Below are positions 17,224 through 27,455 of a stretch of 64,000 nucleotides of DNA, one piece after another. Position 1 is the first letter of the stretch. The number at the start of each line of letters is the position of its first letter. The notes beneath the pieces are model-generated. The model saw only the letters and a program-made list of their open reading frames with translations, did no database searches and was not told the DNA's origin. Source of the stretch: Halodesulfurarchaeum formicicum (GTDB taxonomy: Archaea; Halobacteriota; Halobacteria; Halobacteriales; Halobacteriaceae); the NCBI RefSeq assembly GCF_001886955.1, contig NZ_CP016804.1, positions 248,001-312,000 on the forward strand. The letters are read 5' to 3'. A program made the position numbers and the translations under genes.

Positions 17224-17769
17224 ATGGATCTGGTCGCGGTCGTCGCGACGGCGGTCTGGGCGATGTTGCCCGCCTACGTGCCGAACAACGCAGCGGTCCT
17301 GGGCGGTGGGGGCCCGCCGATCGACGGCGGCCGTCTGTGGCGCGGGGATCGATTGCTCGGTGACGGCAAGACCTGGCGCGGGACGGTCGTCGGGATCGGG
17401 GCCGGGGTCGCCGTTGGCCTCATCCTGGGACTGCTCCGGGCTCCGGCAAGTGCCCTGCTTGGAATCTCGCTCCCGGCGTTTTCGGTGGGCGCGCTGTTCG
17501 CGCTGCCGACCGGAGCGATGCTGGGTGACATCGCCGCCTCGTTTCTGAAACGACGGACCGGGCGCAAACGAGGGCGACCGTTTCCGGGCCTGGATCAGCT
17601 AGACTTCGTGCTCGGCGCACTCCTCCTGGCTGGGCTTGCCGACCCGGCCTGGTTCGGGGCCGTCTTCACGCTCCCGGTGCTGGTCACCGTGCTCGTGCTC
17701 ACGCCGGCCCTGCACGTCTCGACGAACGCGATCGCCTACTGGCTCGGGCTCAAAGACGAACCCTGGTAA
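17224..17769 (+). CDS. carS: CDP-archaeol synthase (CarS)
   Basis: A 181-residue membrane enzyme that transfers CMP from CTP to 2,3-bis-O-geranylgeranylglycerol phosphate, making the activated precursor of archaeal phospholipids. Features are [27 protein letters not shown] (about 43-50), [21 protein letters not shown] and LDQLDFVLG, with four to five membrane helices, all typical of CarS. A TTTTTATT box A lies about 28 bases upstream. Downstream, CCTGG-TAAC-CCAGG followed by six Ts resembles a terminator and precedes pyrE. Confidence 0.93.
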   Translation: MDLVAVVATAVWAMLPAYVPNNAAVLGGGGPPIDGGRLWRGDRLLGDGKTWRGTVVGIGAGVAVGLILGLLRAPASALLGISLPAFSVGALFALPTGAMLGDIAASFLKRRTGRKRGRPFPGLDQLDFVLGALLLAGLADPAWFGAVFTLPVLVTVLVLTPALHVSTNAIAYWLGLKDEPW

Positions 17770-17814
17770 CCCAGGATAGGGACCCTTTTTTCCACCCCCC
17801 ACCCAGTCCCGGGT

Positions 17815-18336
17815 ATGAAAGCGGAGATCGTAGCGGCACTGAAGGCGGCCGAGGCGGTTCGATACGGCGAATTCGAGCTCTCACACGGCGGGACGAGCGA
17901 GTACTACGTCGACAAGTATCGCTTCGAGACCGACCCACAGGCCCTGGAGACCGTCGCGGCGGCCTTCGCCGAGCGCGTTGGCGATTTCACGCTGGCCGGC
18001 GTGGCCCTGGGTGCAGTCCCGCTGGTGACTGCGACCGGCATCGAGACCGGCAATCCATACGTGATCGTGCGCAAACAGACAAAGGAGTATGGCACCGGCA
18101 ACCGGATCGAGGGCACGCTGCCCGAGGGCGAACCCGTCGTGGTTCTGGAGGACGTCGCGACCACCGGCAAGAGCGCCCTGTCCGCCGTCGAGGCCCTTCG
18201 CGAGGCCGGGGCGACGGTCGATCGTGTGCTCGTGGTCGTCGACCGCGAGGAGGGTGCGGCCGAACTGCTCGCCGAGCACGACGTGACCCTCGAATCGCTC
18301 GTCACGGCGAGTGACCTCCTGGCCGATCGGGACTGA
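17815..18336 (+). CDS. pyrE: Orotate phosphoribosyltransferase
   Basis: A 173-residue enzyme of pyrimidine synthesis that forms orotidine 5'-phosphate from orotate and PRPP. The PRPP loop is [21 protein letters not shown] (about 105-124), and the substrate-side motif is [12 protein letters not shown]. Length and motifs match archaeal PyrE. The gene is followed 47 bases later by gfcR, a regulator built on a related phosphoribosyltransferase fold. pyrF is at 51.7 kb, so the pathway is scattered. Confidence 0.94.
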   Translation: MKAEIVAALKAAEAVRYGEFELSHGGTSEYYVDKYRFETDPQALETVAAAFAERVGDFTLAGVALGAVPLVTATGIETGNPYVIVRKQTKEYGTGNRIEGTLPEGEPVVVLEDVATTGKSALSAVEALREAGATVDRVLVVVDREEGAAELLAEHDVTLESLVTASDLLADRD

Positions 18337-18383
18337 CCACGGACCCGAGATGTTCATACTTGTGGAACCGTGAATAACTGAGC

Positions 18384-19097
18384 ATGAACCGAGCCGAGAA
18401 GGCCACACTCCAGCTCCGGGCCCTGGACGTGCTGCGCTCGCTCAAGGAGACCCGGACCTACGACGAACTCGCCGCGGAGACCGGGCTCCCGGCGGGTGAT
18501 CTCAATCGCTATGTCAACGGGCACGTCCTCCCGGGGGCCTCGCGGGCCCGGCAGATCGTCGCCGAGTTCGGTCGGGACGCGATCGAGGCCGAGATCGCCG
18601 ACCGGGTCGAACGCGACGCCGACGGCTATGTCGACAATTCCGGGATCGTCTTCGACCAGCCACTCCTGGATCTCGTGGGCCCGGTGGCCGCCGAAGCCTT
18701 CGACTTCGAGACCCCCGATGTGGCCCTTACCGCGGCCACCGACGGGATCACCCTCGCGGCCTCGCTGGCGAGCCACTACGGGGCCCGCTGTGCGTACGCC
18801 AAGAAATCCAAGGAGACCGCCGTCGAGGAGTTCATCGAGGCCCGCAAACGCCTGGAGTCGGGGATCGAGATCGCCTACTATCTGCCAGCATCGGCCATCT
18901 CACCGGGTGATGCGGTGCTGGTCGTCGACGACCTCATCCGGTCGGGCGAGACCCAGGAGCTATTGCTCGAAGTCGTCGAAACTGCCGGGGCCCACGTCGC
19001 GGGGGTCTTCACGCTCATCGCGGTCGGCGAGGACGGCATCGACCGCGCTCGTGGGCATACGGACGCGCCGGTCGGGACCCTCGTCGAACTCTCCTGA
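18384..19097 (+). CDS. gfcR: GfcR-type transcriptional regulator with phosphoribosyltransferase domain
   Basis: A 237-residue regulator. Residues about 10-60 form a helix-turn-helix (LRSLKETRTYDELAAETGLPAGDLNRYVNG), and the rest is a PRTase domain with the PRPP loop VLVVDDLIRSGETQELL (about 176-192). In Haloferax volcanii GfcR activates glycolytic and sugar genes. The PRTase part may sense a sugar phosphate or PRPP rather than catalyse. It follows pyrE by 47 bases and could be cotranscribed or use its own start signal. The target set in this organism is inferred from the family. Confidence 0.88.
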   Translation: MNRAEKATLQLRALDVLRSLKETRTYDELAAETGLPAGDLNRYVNGHVLPGASRARQIVAEFGRDAIEAEIADRVERDADGYVDNSGIVFDQPLLDLVGPVAAEAFDFETPDVALTAATDGITLAASLASHYGARCAYAKKSKETAVEEFIEARKRLESGIEIAYYLPASAISPGDAVLVVDDLIRSGETQELLLEVVETAGAHVAGVFTLIAVGEDGIDRARGHTDAPVGTLVELS

Positions 19098-19175
19098 GTT
19101 TCGGGCTCCCGGCGAGTTCGACGTTCGTGCATAACAATCGTTAAGTGAGGCCAAAATTCATGCTCGAACGTGGAT

Positions 19176-20612
19176 ATGGGCCTCACAGATACCGTGTCCC
19201 GATACTTCGATCTCGACGGGCGGGGGTCGGACCTCCGTACCGAGTCGATCGCCGGGCTGACCACGTTCCTGACGATGAGTTACATCATCGTCGTCAACCC
19301 GGCGCTTCTGAGCATCGTCATCTCCCCCGAGGGTGTCTCGGACGTACGGGTGTTCCAGATGCTGGCGGTCGTCACCATCCTGGCTTCGGTGGCCGGGATG
19401 CTCGTGATGGCCTTCTACGCTGACCTCCCGTTCGGTCTGGCCCCGGGCATGGGATTGAACGCCTTCTTCGTCACGGTGGTCCTCTCCCCGACGCTGAATA
19501 TCACCTGGCAGACCGCCCTCGCGGCGGTGTTCGTGGAGGGGATCGTCTTCGTGGCGCTCACGCTCGTGGGCGCTCGCGAGTACGTGATCAACCTCTTCCC
19601 GGAACCGGTCAAGCTGGGGGTCGGGGCCGGGATCGGGCTGTTCCTGGCGTCGATCGGACTCCAGTTCATGCGGATCACCGCGGTCGACCCCGATGACATG
19701 ATGACCCTGAGCCCCGTGCTGGCACAGGACCCGGTCGCGATCATCGCCGTCATCGGTATCCTGCTTACTTTCTTCCTCTATGTCAAGGGCATTCGGGGCG
19801 CGATCGTTCTGGGCATCCTGTCGACGGCGGTCATGGGCTATGTCGCCGGCGCGCTCGGGTTCGAACCCTTCTCTGGCACGTTGCCGAAGGAAGGCCAGAT
19901 CCTGGCCCCGAACGTGACACTCGCCCCCGGAATCGACCAGATCACCTACGGCGCGTCGGCCTACGACATCACGCCGCTCGTGGGCGCGTTCATCGACGGG
20001 ATCCAGGGCGTTGAGGCCGTGACCTTCGCGTTCGTCGTGTTCACGTTCTTCTTCGTGGACTTCTTCGACACCGCGGGGACGCTGACCGGACTCGGTCAGG
20101 AGGCCGGCTACCTCGACGAGGACGGTGACTTCCCCGAGATGAACAAGCCGCTGATGGCCGACGCCGTCGGGACGACTATCGGTTCGATTCTGGGGACCTC
20201 GACGGTCACGACCTTCGTCGAGTCCTCGACCGGGATCGAGGAGGGTGGTCGAACCGGGCTCACCGCGCTGGTGATCGCGGCACTCTTCCTCCTCGCTCTC
20301 GTCTTCGTGCCCCTCGTGGGTGCGATCCCTTCCTTTGCGCCCTACGTCGCGCTGGTCATCGTCGCGGTCTTCATGGTCCGGAACGTCACCGAAATCAAGT
20401 GGGAGGATCCGGCCCACGCTATTCCTGCCACGCTCACCATCGCGCTGATGCCCCTGACGAGTTCGATCGCGACGGGTATCGCTGCCGGACTCGTGTCCTA
20501 CCCGATCGTCAAGGGCGCACAGGGCGAAGTGAGTGACGTGCGACTGGGCCAGTGGGCGCTGGCCGCGCTGGTGCTCCTTTACTACTTCGTGCGCACGAAC
20601 GCCCTGGTCTAA
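19176..20612 (+). CDS. NCS2 family nucleobase permease (AzgA-like)
   Basis: A 478-residue transporter with about 12-14 hydrophobic segments, in the NCS2/AzgA family of proton-coupled purine or uracil importers. Diagnostic stretches are TFLTMSYIIVVNPALLS, PFGLAPGMGLNAFF (about 85-98), FFFVDFFDTAGTLTGL (about 288-303) and TSTVTTFVESSTGIEEGGRTGL (substrate site, about 350). The ATG at 19176 is chosen over a GTG six bases earlier. TAACAATCGTTAAG about 30-45 bases upstream contains a small inverted repeat and a box A. Substrate choice among hypoxanthine, guanine and adenine cannot be resolved here. Confidence 0.9.
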   Translation: MGLTDTVSRYFDLDGRGSDLRTESIAGLTTFLTMSYIIVVNPALLSIVISPEGVSDVRVFQMLAVVTILASVAGMLVMAFYADLPFGLAPGMGLNAFFVTVVLSPTLNITWQTALAAVFVEGIVFVALTLVGAREYVINLFPEPVKLGVGAGIGLFLASIGLQFMRITAVDPDDMMTLSPVLAQDPVAIIAVIGILLTFFLYVKGIRGAIVLGILSTAVMGYVAGALGFEPFSGTLPKEGQILAPNVTLAPGIDQITYGASAYDITPLVGAFIDGIQGVEAVTFAFVVFTFFFVDFFDTAGTLTGLGQEAGYLDEDGDFPEMNKPLMADAVGTTIGSILGTSTVTTFVESSTGIEEGGRTGLTALVIAALFLLALVFVPLVGAIPSFAPYVALVIVAVFMVRNVTEIKWEDPAHAIPATLTIALMPLTSSIATGIAAGLVSYPIVKGAQGEVSDVRLGQWALAALVLLYYFVRTNALV

Positions 20613-20652
20613 CCTCGGGGGTTTTACATCGCCGCAGGGCCGTCCTTTTGCC

Positions 20653-21537
20653 ATGCTCGACCGGCTACTGGGACGTGCGGCGCTCAAAGAGCGCATCGAG
20701 ACCCTGGCGGAAGAGCGGTCCTCGCTCGAAGCGCAACTCGAATCCGCCGACGAGAACCGGCGAGCGGCCGAACGGGCCCGTCAGGAGGCCGAAGCGCGGG
20801 TAAACCGCCTGGAAGACCGCATCACCGAACTCGAAGACCGCGTCAAACGGGCGGAGGGTGGGGAGCGAACCGTCCAGTTCCGGGGCGAGTTGGCTCTCCG
20901 TGGCGACCGGCTGGAGACAGTCCTGTCCCGGCTCGAATCGTTCCGTGCCGGCCCGGACGGGGCCATGACCGCGATGGTCGAGGGGTCCCCACCGGAACCC
21001 GTTCGGGACGTGCTCGGGGATCGAACCCCGCTCGTGGGTCGGGCCGCGCCCGCTCTCGTGTTCGCCGACGACGAAACCCTGCTGAGCGTCGCGCTTCGGC
21101 CACCCGTTCCGCCGGCCCACTTCGTCGAGTTCGACACCTCCTTCCACGTCGATCGGGACTGGTTCCAGCCCCGTGGCCGGTACACCCTCGCCCTCGTGCG
21201 CGCGGACCTCTTCGCGATGGGCACCTACGAGGACCGCGAGCAGGTCGCGTACGAGGGCTTTCGAAGCGACGTCAAGGGCGACCACTCGAAGGGCGGGTTC
21301 TCCCAGGCGCGTTTCGAGCGCCGGCGCGACCAGCAGATCGAATCCCACCTCGAGAAAGCCCACGAGGCACTCTCCGCGGCCACAGAACCGCTTTACGTCG
21401 TCGGGGAGTCCACCCTGCTGTCCGAGTTCGAGTCCGAAGCGACGGTGACGCGGCCCGTCGACGCCACGGGTGCCCCCCGCGAGGCCCTCGCGGACGCCGT
21501 CGATCGGTTCTGGCGGACGAAATTGTATCTGCTGTAA
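20653..21537 (+). CDS. Vms1/Ankzf1-like peptidyl-tRNA hydrolase (eRF1-fold)
   Basis: A 294-residue protein. The first 75 residues are a coiled coil ([19 protein letters not shown]). The remainder resembles archaeal Vms1/ANKZF1-like release factors, which cut peptidyl-tRNA on stalled large ribosomal subunits. The key segment [14 protein letters not shown] (about 212-225) holds a G-x-S-Q-x-R pattern like the catalytic loop of Vms1 and differs from the GGQ of classical eRF1. It lies just upstream of thrS. The family assignment is from this motif and the overall architecture; activity is inferred. Confidence 0.72.
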   Translation: MLDRLLGRAALKERIETLAEERSSLEAQLESADENRRAAERARQEAEARVNRLEDRITELEDRVKRAEGGERTVQFRGELALRGDRLETVLSRLESFRAGPDGAMTAMVEGSPPEPVRDVLGDRTPLVGRAAPALVFADDETLLSVALRPPVPPAHFVEFDTSFHVDRDWFQPRGRYTLALVRADLFAMGTYEDREQVAYEGFRSDVKGDHSKGGFSQARFERRRDQQIESHLEKAHEALSAATEPLYVVGESTLLSEFESEATVTRPVDATGAPREALADAVDRFWRTKLYLL

Positions 21538-21584
21538 GCAGGGTCTCAATACACTTATGGGGGCCACACGTCCTACCACGCCCC

Positions 21585-23516
21585 ATGAGCACGGTCACGA
21601 TTACCCTGCCCGACGGCTCCGAACTCGAGGTCGAGTCGGGGGCCACGGTCGAGGACGTCGCATACGAGATCGGTCCCGGTCTCGGGCGCGACACAGTCGC
21701 CGGGCGGGTCGACGGGGAGTTGGTCGCAAAGGAGGAACCGATCGAGGCAGATGCCGAACTACAGATCGTGACCGAGGGTAGTGAAGACTACCTGGAAGTC
21801 CTCCGCCACACCGCCTCTCACGTCTTCGCCCAGGCCCTCCAGCGGATCCACCCCGAGGCGAAACTCGCCATCGGGCCGGCCACCGACGAGGGCTTTTACT
21901 ATGACGTGGACGGCGTCGAACTGGACCAGGACGACCTCCGGGCGATCCAGGCCGAGATGGAGGCCATCATCGAGGCCGATTACGACGTCGAGCGGGTCGA
22001 GCTCTCCCGGGAGGAGGCCCTGGAGTTCTACGAGGACAATCCCTACAAACAGGAGATCCTCGAGGACGAGGCCGCCGGCGAGGGCCCCATCAGCTTCTAC
22101 CGACAGGACGACTGGCAGGACCTGTGCAAGGGCCCGCACGTCTCCTCGACGGGTGAGGTCGGGGCGGTCGAACTCCTGAACGTCTCGGCGGCCTACTGGC
22201 GCGGGGACGAGGACCGGGCGACCCTCACGCGGGTCTACGGCACCGCCTTCCCGGACCAGGACGAACTGGCGGACTACCTGGAGAAACGCGAACAGGCCAA
22301 AGAGCGTGATCACCGCCGTCTGGGGACCGAACTCGAACTGTTCTCCATCCCCGACGTGACCGGGCCCGGACTCCCGCTCTATCACCCGAACGGCAAGACG
22401 GTGCTGCGGGAACTGGAGTCCTACGTCACGGAGATGAACCTGGCGGAGGATTATGACTACGTCGAGACCCCCCATCTCTTCCGGACCGAACTCTGGAAGC
22501 AGTCCGGACACTACGACAACTACGTCGATGACATGTTCCTCCTCGACGTGAACGACGAGGAGTACGGGCTCAAGCCCATGAACTGTCCGGGGCATGCGAT
22601 GATCTTCGATCAGACGACCTGGAGCTATCGCGACCTGCCGGAGCGCTACGCCGAGGACGGGAAAGTCTACAGGAAAGAACAGCGTGGCGAGCTGTCGGGG
22701 CTCTCCCGGGTCTGGGCGTTTACCATCGACGACGGCCACCTCTTTGTCCGCCCCGATCAGATCGAGGCCGAGGTCTCGACCATCGTGGACATGATCTTCG
22801 ATGTCCTTTCGACCTTCGACCTGGAGGCCGAAGTCGCCCTGGCGACCCGCCCGGAGAAGTCGGTTGGCAGCGACGAGATCTGGGAGACCGCCGAGAGCCA
22901 GCTCCGGGAGGTCCTCGAGGATCTTGGCCTCGAGTACGATCTGGAGGAAGGCGACGGGGCCTTCTACGGCCCGAAGATCGACTTCGCCTTCGAGGACGCC
23001 CTCGGTCGGACCTGGGACGGCCCGACGGTCCAACTCGACTTCAACATGCCCGAGCGCTTCGATCTGACCTACACCGGGGCGGACAACGAGGACCACCGGC
23101 CGGTCATGATCCACCGGGCGCTTTACGGCAGCTACGAGCGTTTCTTCATGGTGCTCATCGAGCACTTCAACGGGAAGTTCCCGCTCTGGCTCGCCCCCGA
23201 GCAGGTCCGGGTCCTCCCAGTTTCGGACACCAATCTGGAGTACGCCCGGTCGGTGGCCGCGGACCTCGAGGCCGAGGGCTTCCGGGTCGAAGTCGAGGAC
23301 CGGGATTGGACAGTCGGCAAGAAGATCCAGCAGACCCACGAGGATCGGGTGCCCTACATGCTCGTCCTCGGGGACAACGAGGCGGAGGCCGGGACCATCT
23401 CGGTCCGGGACCGCGAGGAACGGGAGCGAAAGGACGTCTCGTTCGAGGCCTTCCGTGAGCACCTGCTCGAGGAGCGGGACGAACGACGGATCGAGCCGGA
23501 CTTCCTCGCAACGTAG
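21585..23516 (+). CDS. thrS: Threonyl-tRNA synthetase
   Basis: A 643-residue class II synthetase of the bacterial-like type. Residues 1-60 are a TGS domain ([21 protein letters not shown]), followed by the second editing-type domain with [16 protein letters not shown] (about 70-85), the catalytic core and an anticodon-binding domain ([14 protein letters not shown], about 540). Zinc ligands are C334 in MNCPGH, a His near 385 in DDGHLF and a His near 510 in [11 protein letters not shown], as in E. coli ThrS. This differs from archaea that use a DTD-like editing domain. It is transcribed in the same direction as the Vms1-like gene. Confidence 0.96.
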   Translation: MSTVTITLPDGSELEVESGATVEDVAYEIGPGLGRDTVAGRVDGELVAKEEPIEADAELQIVTEGSEDYLEVLRHTASHVFAQALQRIHPEAKLAIGPATDEGFYYDVDGVELDQDDLRAIQAEMEAIIEADYDVERVELSREEALEFYEDNPYKQEILEDEAAGEGPISFYRQDDWQDLCKGPHVSSTGEVGAVELLNVSAAYWRGDEDRATLTRVYGTAFPDQDELADYLEKREQAKERDHRRLGTELELFSIPDVTGPGLPLYHPNGKTVLRELESYVTEMNLAEDYDYVETPHLFRTELWKQSGHYDNYVDDMFLLDVNDEEYGLKPMNCPGHAMIFDQTTWSYRDLPERYAEDGKVYRKEQRGELSGLSRVWAFTIDDGHLFVRPDQIEAEVSTIVDMIFDVLSTFDLEAEVALATRPEKSVGSDEIWETAESQLREVLEDLGLEYDLEEGDGAFYGPKIDFAFEDALGRTWDGPTVQLDFNMPERFDLTYTGADNEDHRPVMIHRALYGSYERFFMVLIEHFNGKFPLWLAPEQVRVLPVSDTNLEYARSVAADLEAEGFRVEVEDRDWTVGKKIQQTHEDRVPYMLVLGDNEAEAGTISVRDREERERKDVSFEAFREHLLEERDERRIEPDFLAT

Positions 23517-23539
23517 CCGAAAAACGACGGCTGCTGTGC

Positions 23540-24367
23540 TTACTCCGGCTTTTCTTCTTCCCGCAGCTCCTCGAGTTCGGCCTCGACTTCGGATTCGTCG
23601 ACCTGGGCTTCGAGTTCGGCCTTGACTTCCTCGGCTTCGGCTTCTTTTTCGGTTTCCGGCTCGGCTTCGGCCGTGCCTTCCGACTCACGTAAGGTCTCTA
23701 GCTCGGCCTCGATATTCCGGTCCTCCCGGCCGGCTTCGAGTTCCCGGTCGATCTGGTCCTGGTCGGACATCGCGTTGTCCAGGACGCCACGGTCCTCCAG
23801 TTCGTCGAGTGCCGCGGCCCGGGCTTCCATCTCTTCGGTTTTCTCCGTGGCCTGGTCGATGGCCCGGCCGACGTCCTCCATTTCGTCTCCCACGCCGGTG
23901 ACTGCCTCCGAGACCCTGGTCTGTGCCTCGGCGGCCTCGTAACGAGCTTTCACGGTCTCCTTTTTGGTCTTGAACTCCTCGATCTGGCGCTTGAGATCGG
24001 CCTTCTTCTCCTCGAGGTTCCGCTGGGTGGACTCCAGGTTCTGGATCTGGCCGGCCAGGTCCTCGGCCTGTGAGCGCTTGGCCTGTTTTTTCTCTAACGC
24101 GCGTTTGGCCAGGTCCTCGCGGTCCTGGGCCATGGCCTCCCGGGCCTGTTCGTTGTGCTTCTCGATGTTCTCCTCGAGCCGATCCCGCTGGACCTCCAGG
24201 CGTTTTTTCTGGGCGGTGATGTCCGCGATGCCCTTCTCGACGTCGGTGAGTTCGTCCCGCATCTGCTGGTAGGAGTAATCCAGGGTCTCCGCGGGGTCTT
24301 CGGCCCGGCCGATGAGCGCGTTGAGCTTCGATCGAACCAGGAAGGACAGGCGTGAGAGCAGTCCCAT
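23540..24367 (-). CDS. pspA: PspA/IM30 family coiled-coil protein
   Basis: A 275-residue, mostly coiled-coil protein beginning [25 protein letters not shown], the amphipathic start and helix of PspA/Vipp1 family members, followed by [10 protein letters not shown] and long Lys/Glu/Gln-rich helices. These proteins assemble on membranes, stabilise them under stress and belong to the ESCRT-III superfamily. The C-terminal 60 residues are very acidic, as is common in haloarchaea. It is divergent from pyrG, with 86 bases between the start codons. No pspBC-like partner is adjacent. Confidence 0.9.
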   Translation of the reverse strand: MGLLSRLSFLVRSKLNALIGRAEDPAETLDYSYQQMRDELTDVEKGIADITAQKKRLEVQRDRLEENIEKHNEQAREAMAQDREDLAKRALEKKQAKRSQAEDLAGQIQNLESTQRNLEEKKADLKRQIEEFKTKKETVKARYEAAEAQTRVSEAVTGVGDEMEDVGRAIDQATEKTEEMEARAAALDELEDRGVLDNAMSDQDQIDRELEAGREDRNIEAELETLRESEGTAEAEPETEKEAEAEEVKAELEAQVDESEVEAELEELREEEKPE

Positions 24368-24453
24368 GGGGGCTGTTTATGCTCCCACCGTTAAAACCCC
24401 TCACGCCCCATGCGTCCCGAAATGTTCTTGCCCGCCGGCACCGGACGGTCGGT

Positions 24454-26091
24454 ATGCCGACAGAGACCGGATACGACCCCTCACTGGGGGACAAGTTCAT
24501 TTTCGTCACTGGCGGGGTGATGTCGGGGCTCGGCAAGGGGATCACGGCGGCAAGTCTGGGCCGCCTCCTGGAGAACGCCGGCTTCGACGTGACCGCAGTC
24601 AAGATCGACCCCTATCTCAACGTCGACGCGGGGACGATGAATCCCTACCAGCACGGGGAAGTCTACGTCCTCAAGGACGGCGGCGAGGTCGATCTGGACC
24701 TGGGGAACTACGAGCGATTCCTGGACATCGACATGACCTTCGACCACAACGTCACGACGGGGAAGGTCTACCAGCATGTCATCAGTCGGGAGCGCTCGGG
24801 TGACTACCTCGGGAAGACCGTCCAGATCATCCCGCACATCACTGATGACATCAAGCGTCGCATCCGCGAGGCTGCCGAGGGCCACGACATCTGTCTCGTG
24901 GAGGTCGGCGGGACGGTGGGTGACATCGAGGGCATGCCCTTCCTGGAAGCGCTCCGGCAGTTCGTCGACGAGGAACCCGACGAGGACGTCCTCCTGACTC
25001 ACGTCACGCTGGTTCCCTACGCGCCAAACGGCGAGCAGAAGACCAAGCCGACCCAGCACAGCGTGAAGGAACTGCGCTCGATCGGGCTTCGGCCCGACAT
25101 CATCGTCGGTCGCTCGGATGATCCGCTCGAGGAATCCGTCCGGGAGAAGATCGCCCTGTTCGGTGACGTCCCGACCCGGGCCGTGTTCTCGAACTACGAT
25201 GTCGATGACGTGTACAAGGTCCCGCTCCTGCTGGAAGAAGAGGGCATGGACGAGTACGTCATGGACCGGCTCGATCTGGCCGACCGGGCGATCCCCCGGG
25301 CCCACCGCAGCACGGAGTGGCGCGAACTCGTCACCCAGGAGACCACCGCGGAACTGGACATCGCGCTGGTCGGGAAGTACGACCTGCGGGACGCCTACAT
25401 GTCGGTGCGTGAGGCGTTGAAACACGCCGGCCTCGATCACGGCGTCGACGTGAACGTCGAGTGGGTCGAGGCCGACCGGATGGACGACGGCGACGAAAAA
25501 CGCCTCGACGAGGCCGACGGCATCGTCGTCCCGGGCGGCTTCGGGAGTCGCGGCGTCGAGGGCAAGATGCGGGCGATCACCTACGCTCGCGAGAACGACG
25601 TGCCCTACCTCGGGCTCTGCTTTGGCTTCCAGCTGGCAGTCATCGAGTACGCCCGGAACGTGCTGGGCCTGGCAAACGCCCACTCCACCGAGATCGACGA
25701 GACGACCCCGGACCCGGTGATCGACCTCCTGCCGGACCAGTACGACCTGGAGGACCTCGGCGGCACGATGCGCCTGGGGGCCCACGAGACCCAGATCGAG
25801 CCCGGCACGCTGGCCCACGAGATCTACGGGGCCGACTCCTGCACCGAGCGCCATCGGCACCGCTACGAGGTCAATCCCGAGTACATCGAGGACCTCTCGG
25901 ATGGCAACCTGGTGTTCTCCGGCGAGGCGGGCAATCGGATGGAGATCCTGGAACTGGCCGACCATCCCTTCTTCCTGGGAACGCAGTTCCACCCCGAGTT
26001 CCGTTCCCGGCCGACCCGGGCGAGCCCACCCTTCGTCGGGTTCCTCGGAGCGATCCTTGCGGAACTGGAGACCGCTCAGGAGGTGGCCTGA
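24454..26091 (+). CDS. pyrG: CTP synthase
   Basis: A 545-residue enzyme that aminates UTP to CTP with glutamine. The N-terminal synthetase domain begins [17 protein letters not shown] and contains [12 protein letters not shown]. The C-terminal class I glutamine amidotransferase has its nucleophile C389 in LGLCFGFQ and the H513/E515 pair in QFHPEF. The ATG at 24454 fits the family start. guaAb begins one base after the pyrG stop, so pyrG, guaAb and a third small gene form a tight nucleotide operon. Confidence 0.97.
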   Translation: MPTETGYDPSLGDKFIFVTGGVMSGLGKGITAASLGRLLENAGFDVTAVKIDPYLNVDAGTMNPYQHGEVYVLKDGGEVDLDLGNYERFLDIDMTFDHNVTTGKVYQHVISRERSGDYLGKTVQIIPHITDDIKRRIREAAEGHDICLVEVGGTVGDIEGMPFLEALRQFVDEEPDEDVLLTHVTLVPYAPNGEQKTKPTQHSVKELRSIGLRPDIIVGRSDDPLEESVREKIALFGDVPTRAVFSNYDVDDVYKVPLLLEEEGMDEYVMDRLDLADRAIPRAHRSTEWRELVTQETTAELDIALVGKYDLRDAYMSVREALKHAGLDHGVDVNVEWVEADRMDDGDEKRLDEADGIVVPGGFGSRGVEGKMRAITYARENDVPYLGLCFGFQLAVIEYARNVLGLANAHSTEIDETTPDPVIDLLPDQYDLEDLGGTMRLGAHETQIEPGTLAHEIYGADSCTERHRHRYEVNPEYIEDLSDGNLVFSGEAGNRMEILELADHPFFLGTQFHPEFRSRPTRASPPFVGFLGAILAELETAQEVA

Positions 26092-26092
26092 G

Positions 26093-27010
26093 ATGGTCGA
26101 CGTCGAGACCTTCATCCCCGAAGCGAAAGCGGAGATCGAGGCGGCACTCGGTGACGAGACTGCGATCATCGCCCTCTCGGGCGGTGTAGACTCTTCGACG
26201 GCCGCCGCACTGGCCTACGAGGCTGTCGGCGATCAGCTCGTCCCGGTCTATGTCGACACCGGCCTGATGCGGAAGGGCGAGACCGAGGGCATTCGAGAGA
26301 CCTTCTCGCACATGGACTCCCTCCGGATCGTCGAGGCCCAGGATCGGTTCCTGGATGCCCTGGCGGGGGTCACCGACCCCGAGGAGAAACGCCACGCGAT
26401 CGGCGAGCAGTTCATCAGGGAGTTCGAGACGGTTGCAAAGGAAGTCGACGCCTCGATGCTGGTCCAGGGGACGATCTATCCGGATCGGATCGAGAGCGAG
26501 GGGACGATCAAGTCCCACCACAACGTCGGCGGCCTCCCAGAGGTCGTGGACTTCGACGGGATCGTCGAGCCCATGCGGGATCTCTACAAGGACGAGGTTC
26601 GCGAGGTCGCCCGGGAACTGGGGCTGGATTCGGTCGTCTCCGAACGAATGCCGTTCCCCGGTCCTGGTCTGGCCGTTCGGGTGCTGGGTGAGGTCACCGA
26701 GGAGAAACTGCGAGTCGCCCGCGAGGCCACCGCGGTCGTCGAGGACGAACTCGAGGAAGCGGACCCCTGGCAGGCCTTCGCGGCCGTGCTGGGCAAGGCG
26801 ACCGGCGTCAAGGGCGACAACCGCGTCCACGGCTGGATCGTCGCCGTCCGGTCGGTCGAGAGCCGGGACGGGATGACCGCCCGCGCACAGGCCCTGGACT
26901 GGGAGACCCTCCAGCGCATCCAGAGCCGCATCACCGGCCAGCTCGATTCGGTCTCCCGTGTCGTCTACGACGTGACCCACAAACCACCGGCCACGATCGA
27001 ATACGAATGA
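26093..27010 (+). CDS. guaAb: GMP synthase, PP-ATPase subunit
   Basis: A 305-residue ATP pyrophosphatase subunit of the split archaeal GMP synthetase. It activates XMP so that ammonia from the separate glutaminase subunit can make GMP. The PP-loop is [12 protein letters not shown] (about 26-37), and the C-terminal dimer domain has [16 protein letters not shown] and ends [18 protein letters not shown] as expected for GuaA. The glutaminase subunit (guaAa) is not seen nearby. It is packed against pyrG upstream, and its stop overlaps the next gene (ATGA). Confidence 0.95.
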   Translation: MVDVETFIPEAKAEIEAALGDETAIIALSGGVDSSTAAALAYEAVGDQLVPVYVDTGLMRKGETEGIRETFSHMDSLRIVEAQDRFLDALAGVTDPEEKRHAIGEQFIREFETVAKEVDASMLVQGTIYPDRIESEGTIKSHHNVGGLPEVVDFDGIVEPMRDLYKDEVREVARELGLDSVVSERMPFPGPGLAVRVLGEVTEEKLRVAREATAVVEDELEEADPWQAFAAVLGKATGVKGDNRVHGWIVAVRSVESRDGMTARAQALDWETLQRIQSRITGQLDSVSRVVYDVTHKPPATIEYE

Positions 27011-27339
27011 CACACGCGATCATTGTGGGCCCCGATCGGGGGCTCGAAGCCGCGCTCGCGGCCCACGACGTGACGACGACCCGAATCGAGACGCCCGCGT
27101 CCGCCGCTGACCTGGACGCGGCCGAAATCGACGACGCCTCGCTGTTCTTCATCACCGACGGGGCCGAGGCGACGTTGATCCCGGTTGCCCGGGAGCAGCA
27201 CCCGGATCTGCGCATCGTCTGGTACGCAACCCAGGCTGTCCCGGAGTTCGTGACCCGCCAGCTGGACCTGGGGGTCGACCCCCGACTCGCGGACGCCGCC
27301 GTCCTCGTCGAGGAGCAACTCCAGGCACTCGAATCCTGA
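27007..27339 (+). CDS. Small haloarchaeal protein with Rossmann-like pattern (DUF7126-like)
   Basis: A 110-residue protein beginning [21 protein letters not shown], then [33 protein letters not shown], a pattern like a TrkA-N nucleotide-binding half domain. Small genes of this kind follow guaAb in haloarchaea and are annotated as DUF7126 or, without support, as CTP synthetase. It overlaps guaAb by four bases, so coupled expression with purine synthesis is likely. The function is unknown. Confidence 0.7.
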   Translation: MTHAIIVGPDRGLEAALAAHDVTTTRIETPASAADLDAAEIDDASLFFITDGAEATLIPVAREQHPDLRIVWYATQAVPEFVTRQLDLGVDPRLADAAVLVEEQLQALES

Positions 27340-27384
27340 TCGACGGGAGTATCCACGACCGGGCTCAGCTAACGACTTCTTTAT

Positions 27385-27400
27385 TGCCCATTAATGGGCA
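27385..27400. promoter_or_regulatory. Perfect 16-bp palindrome upstream of the Cas6-like gene
   Basis: TGCCCATTAATGGGCA is a perfect inverted repeat lying 56 bases before the ATG at 27456 and about 20 bases upstream of a box A-like CTTAATG (27421-27427). Position and symmetry suggest an operator for a dimeric regulator. The regulator is not identified. Confidence 0.55.
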
Positions 27401-27455
27401 CATGTGTACTTTCCACCACGCTTAATGCAGTTCCCGCTAAACACTATGTGAGACG

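Noticed and set aside
21759-23462. A 567-codon minus-strand frame opposite thrS
   Set aside because: Antisense shadow of thrS with no domain.
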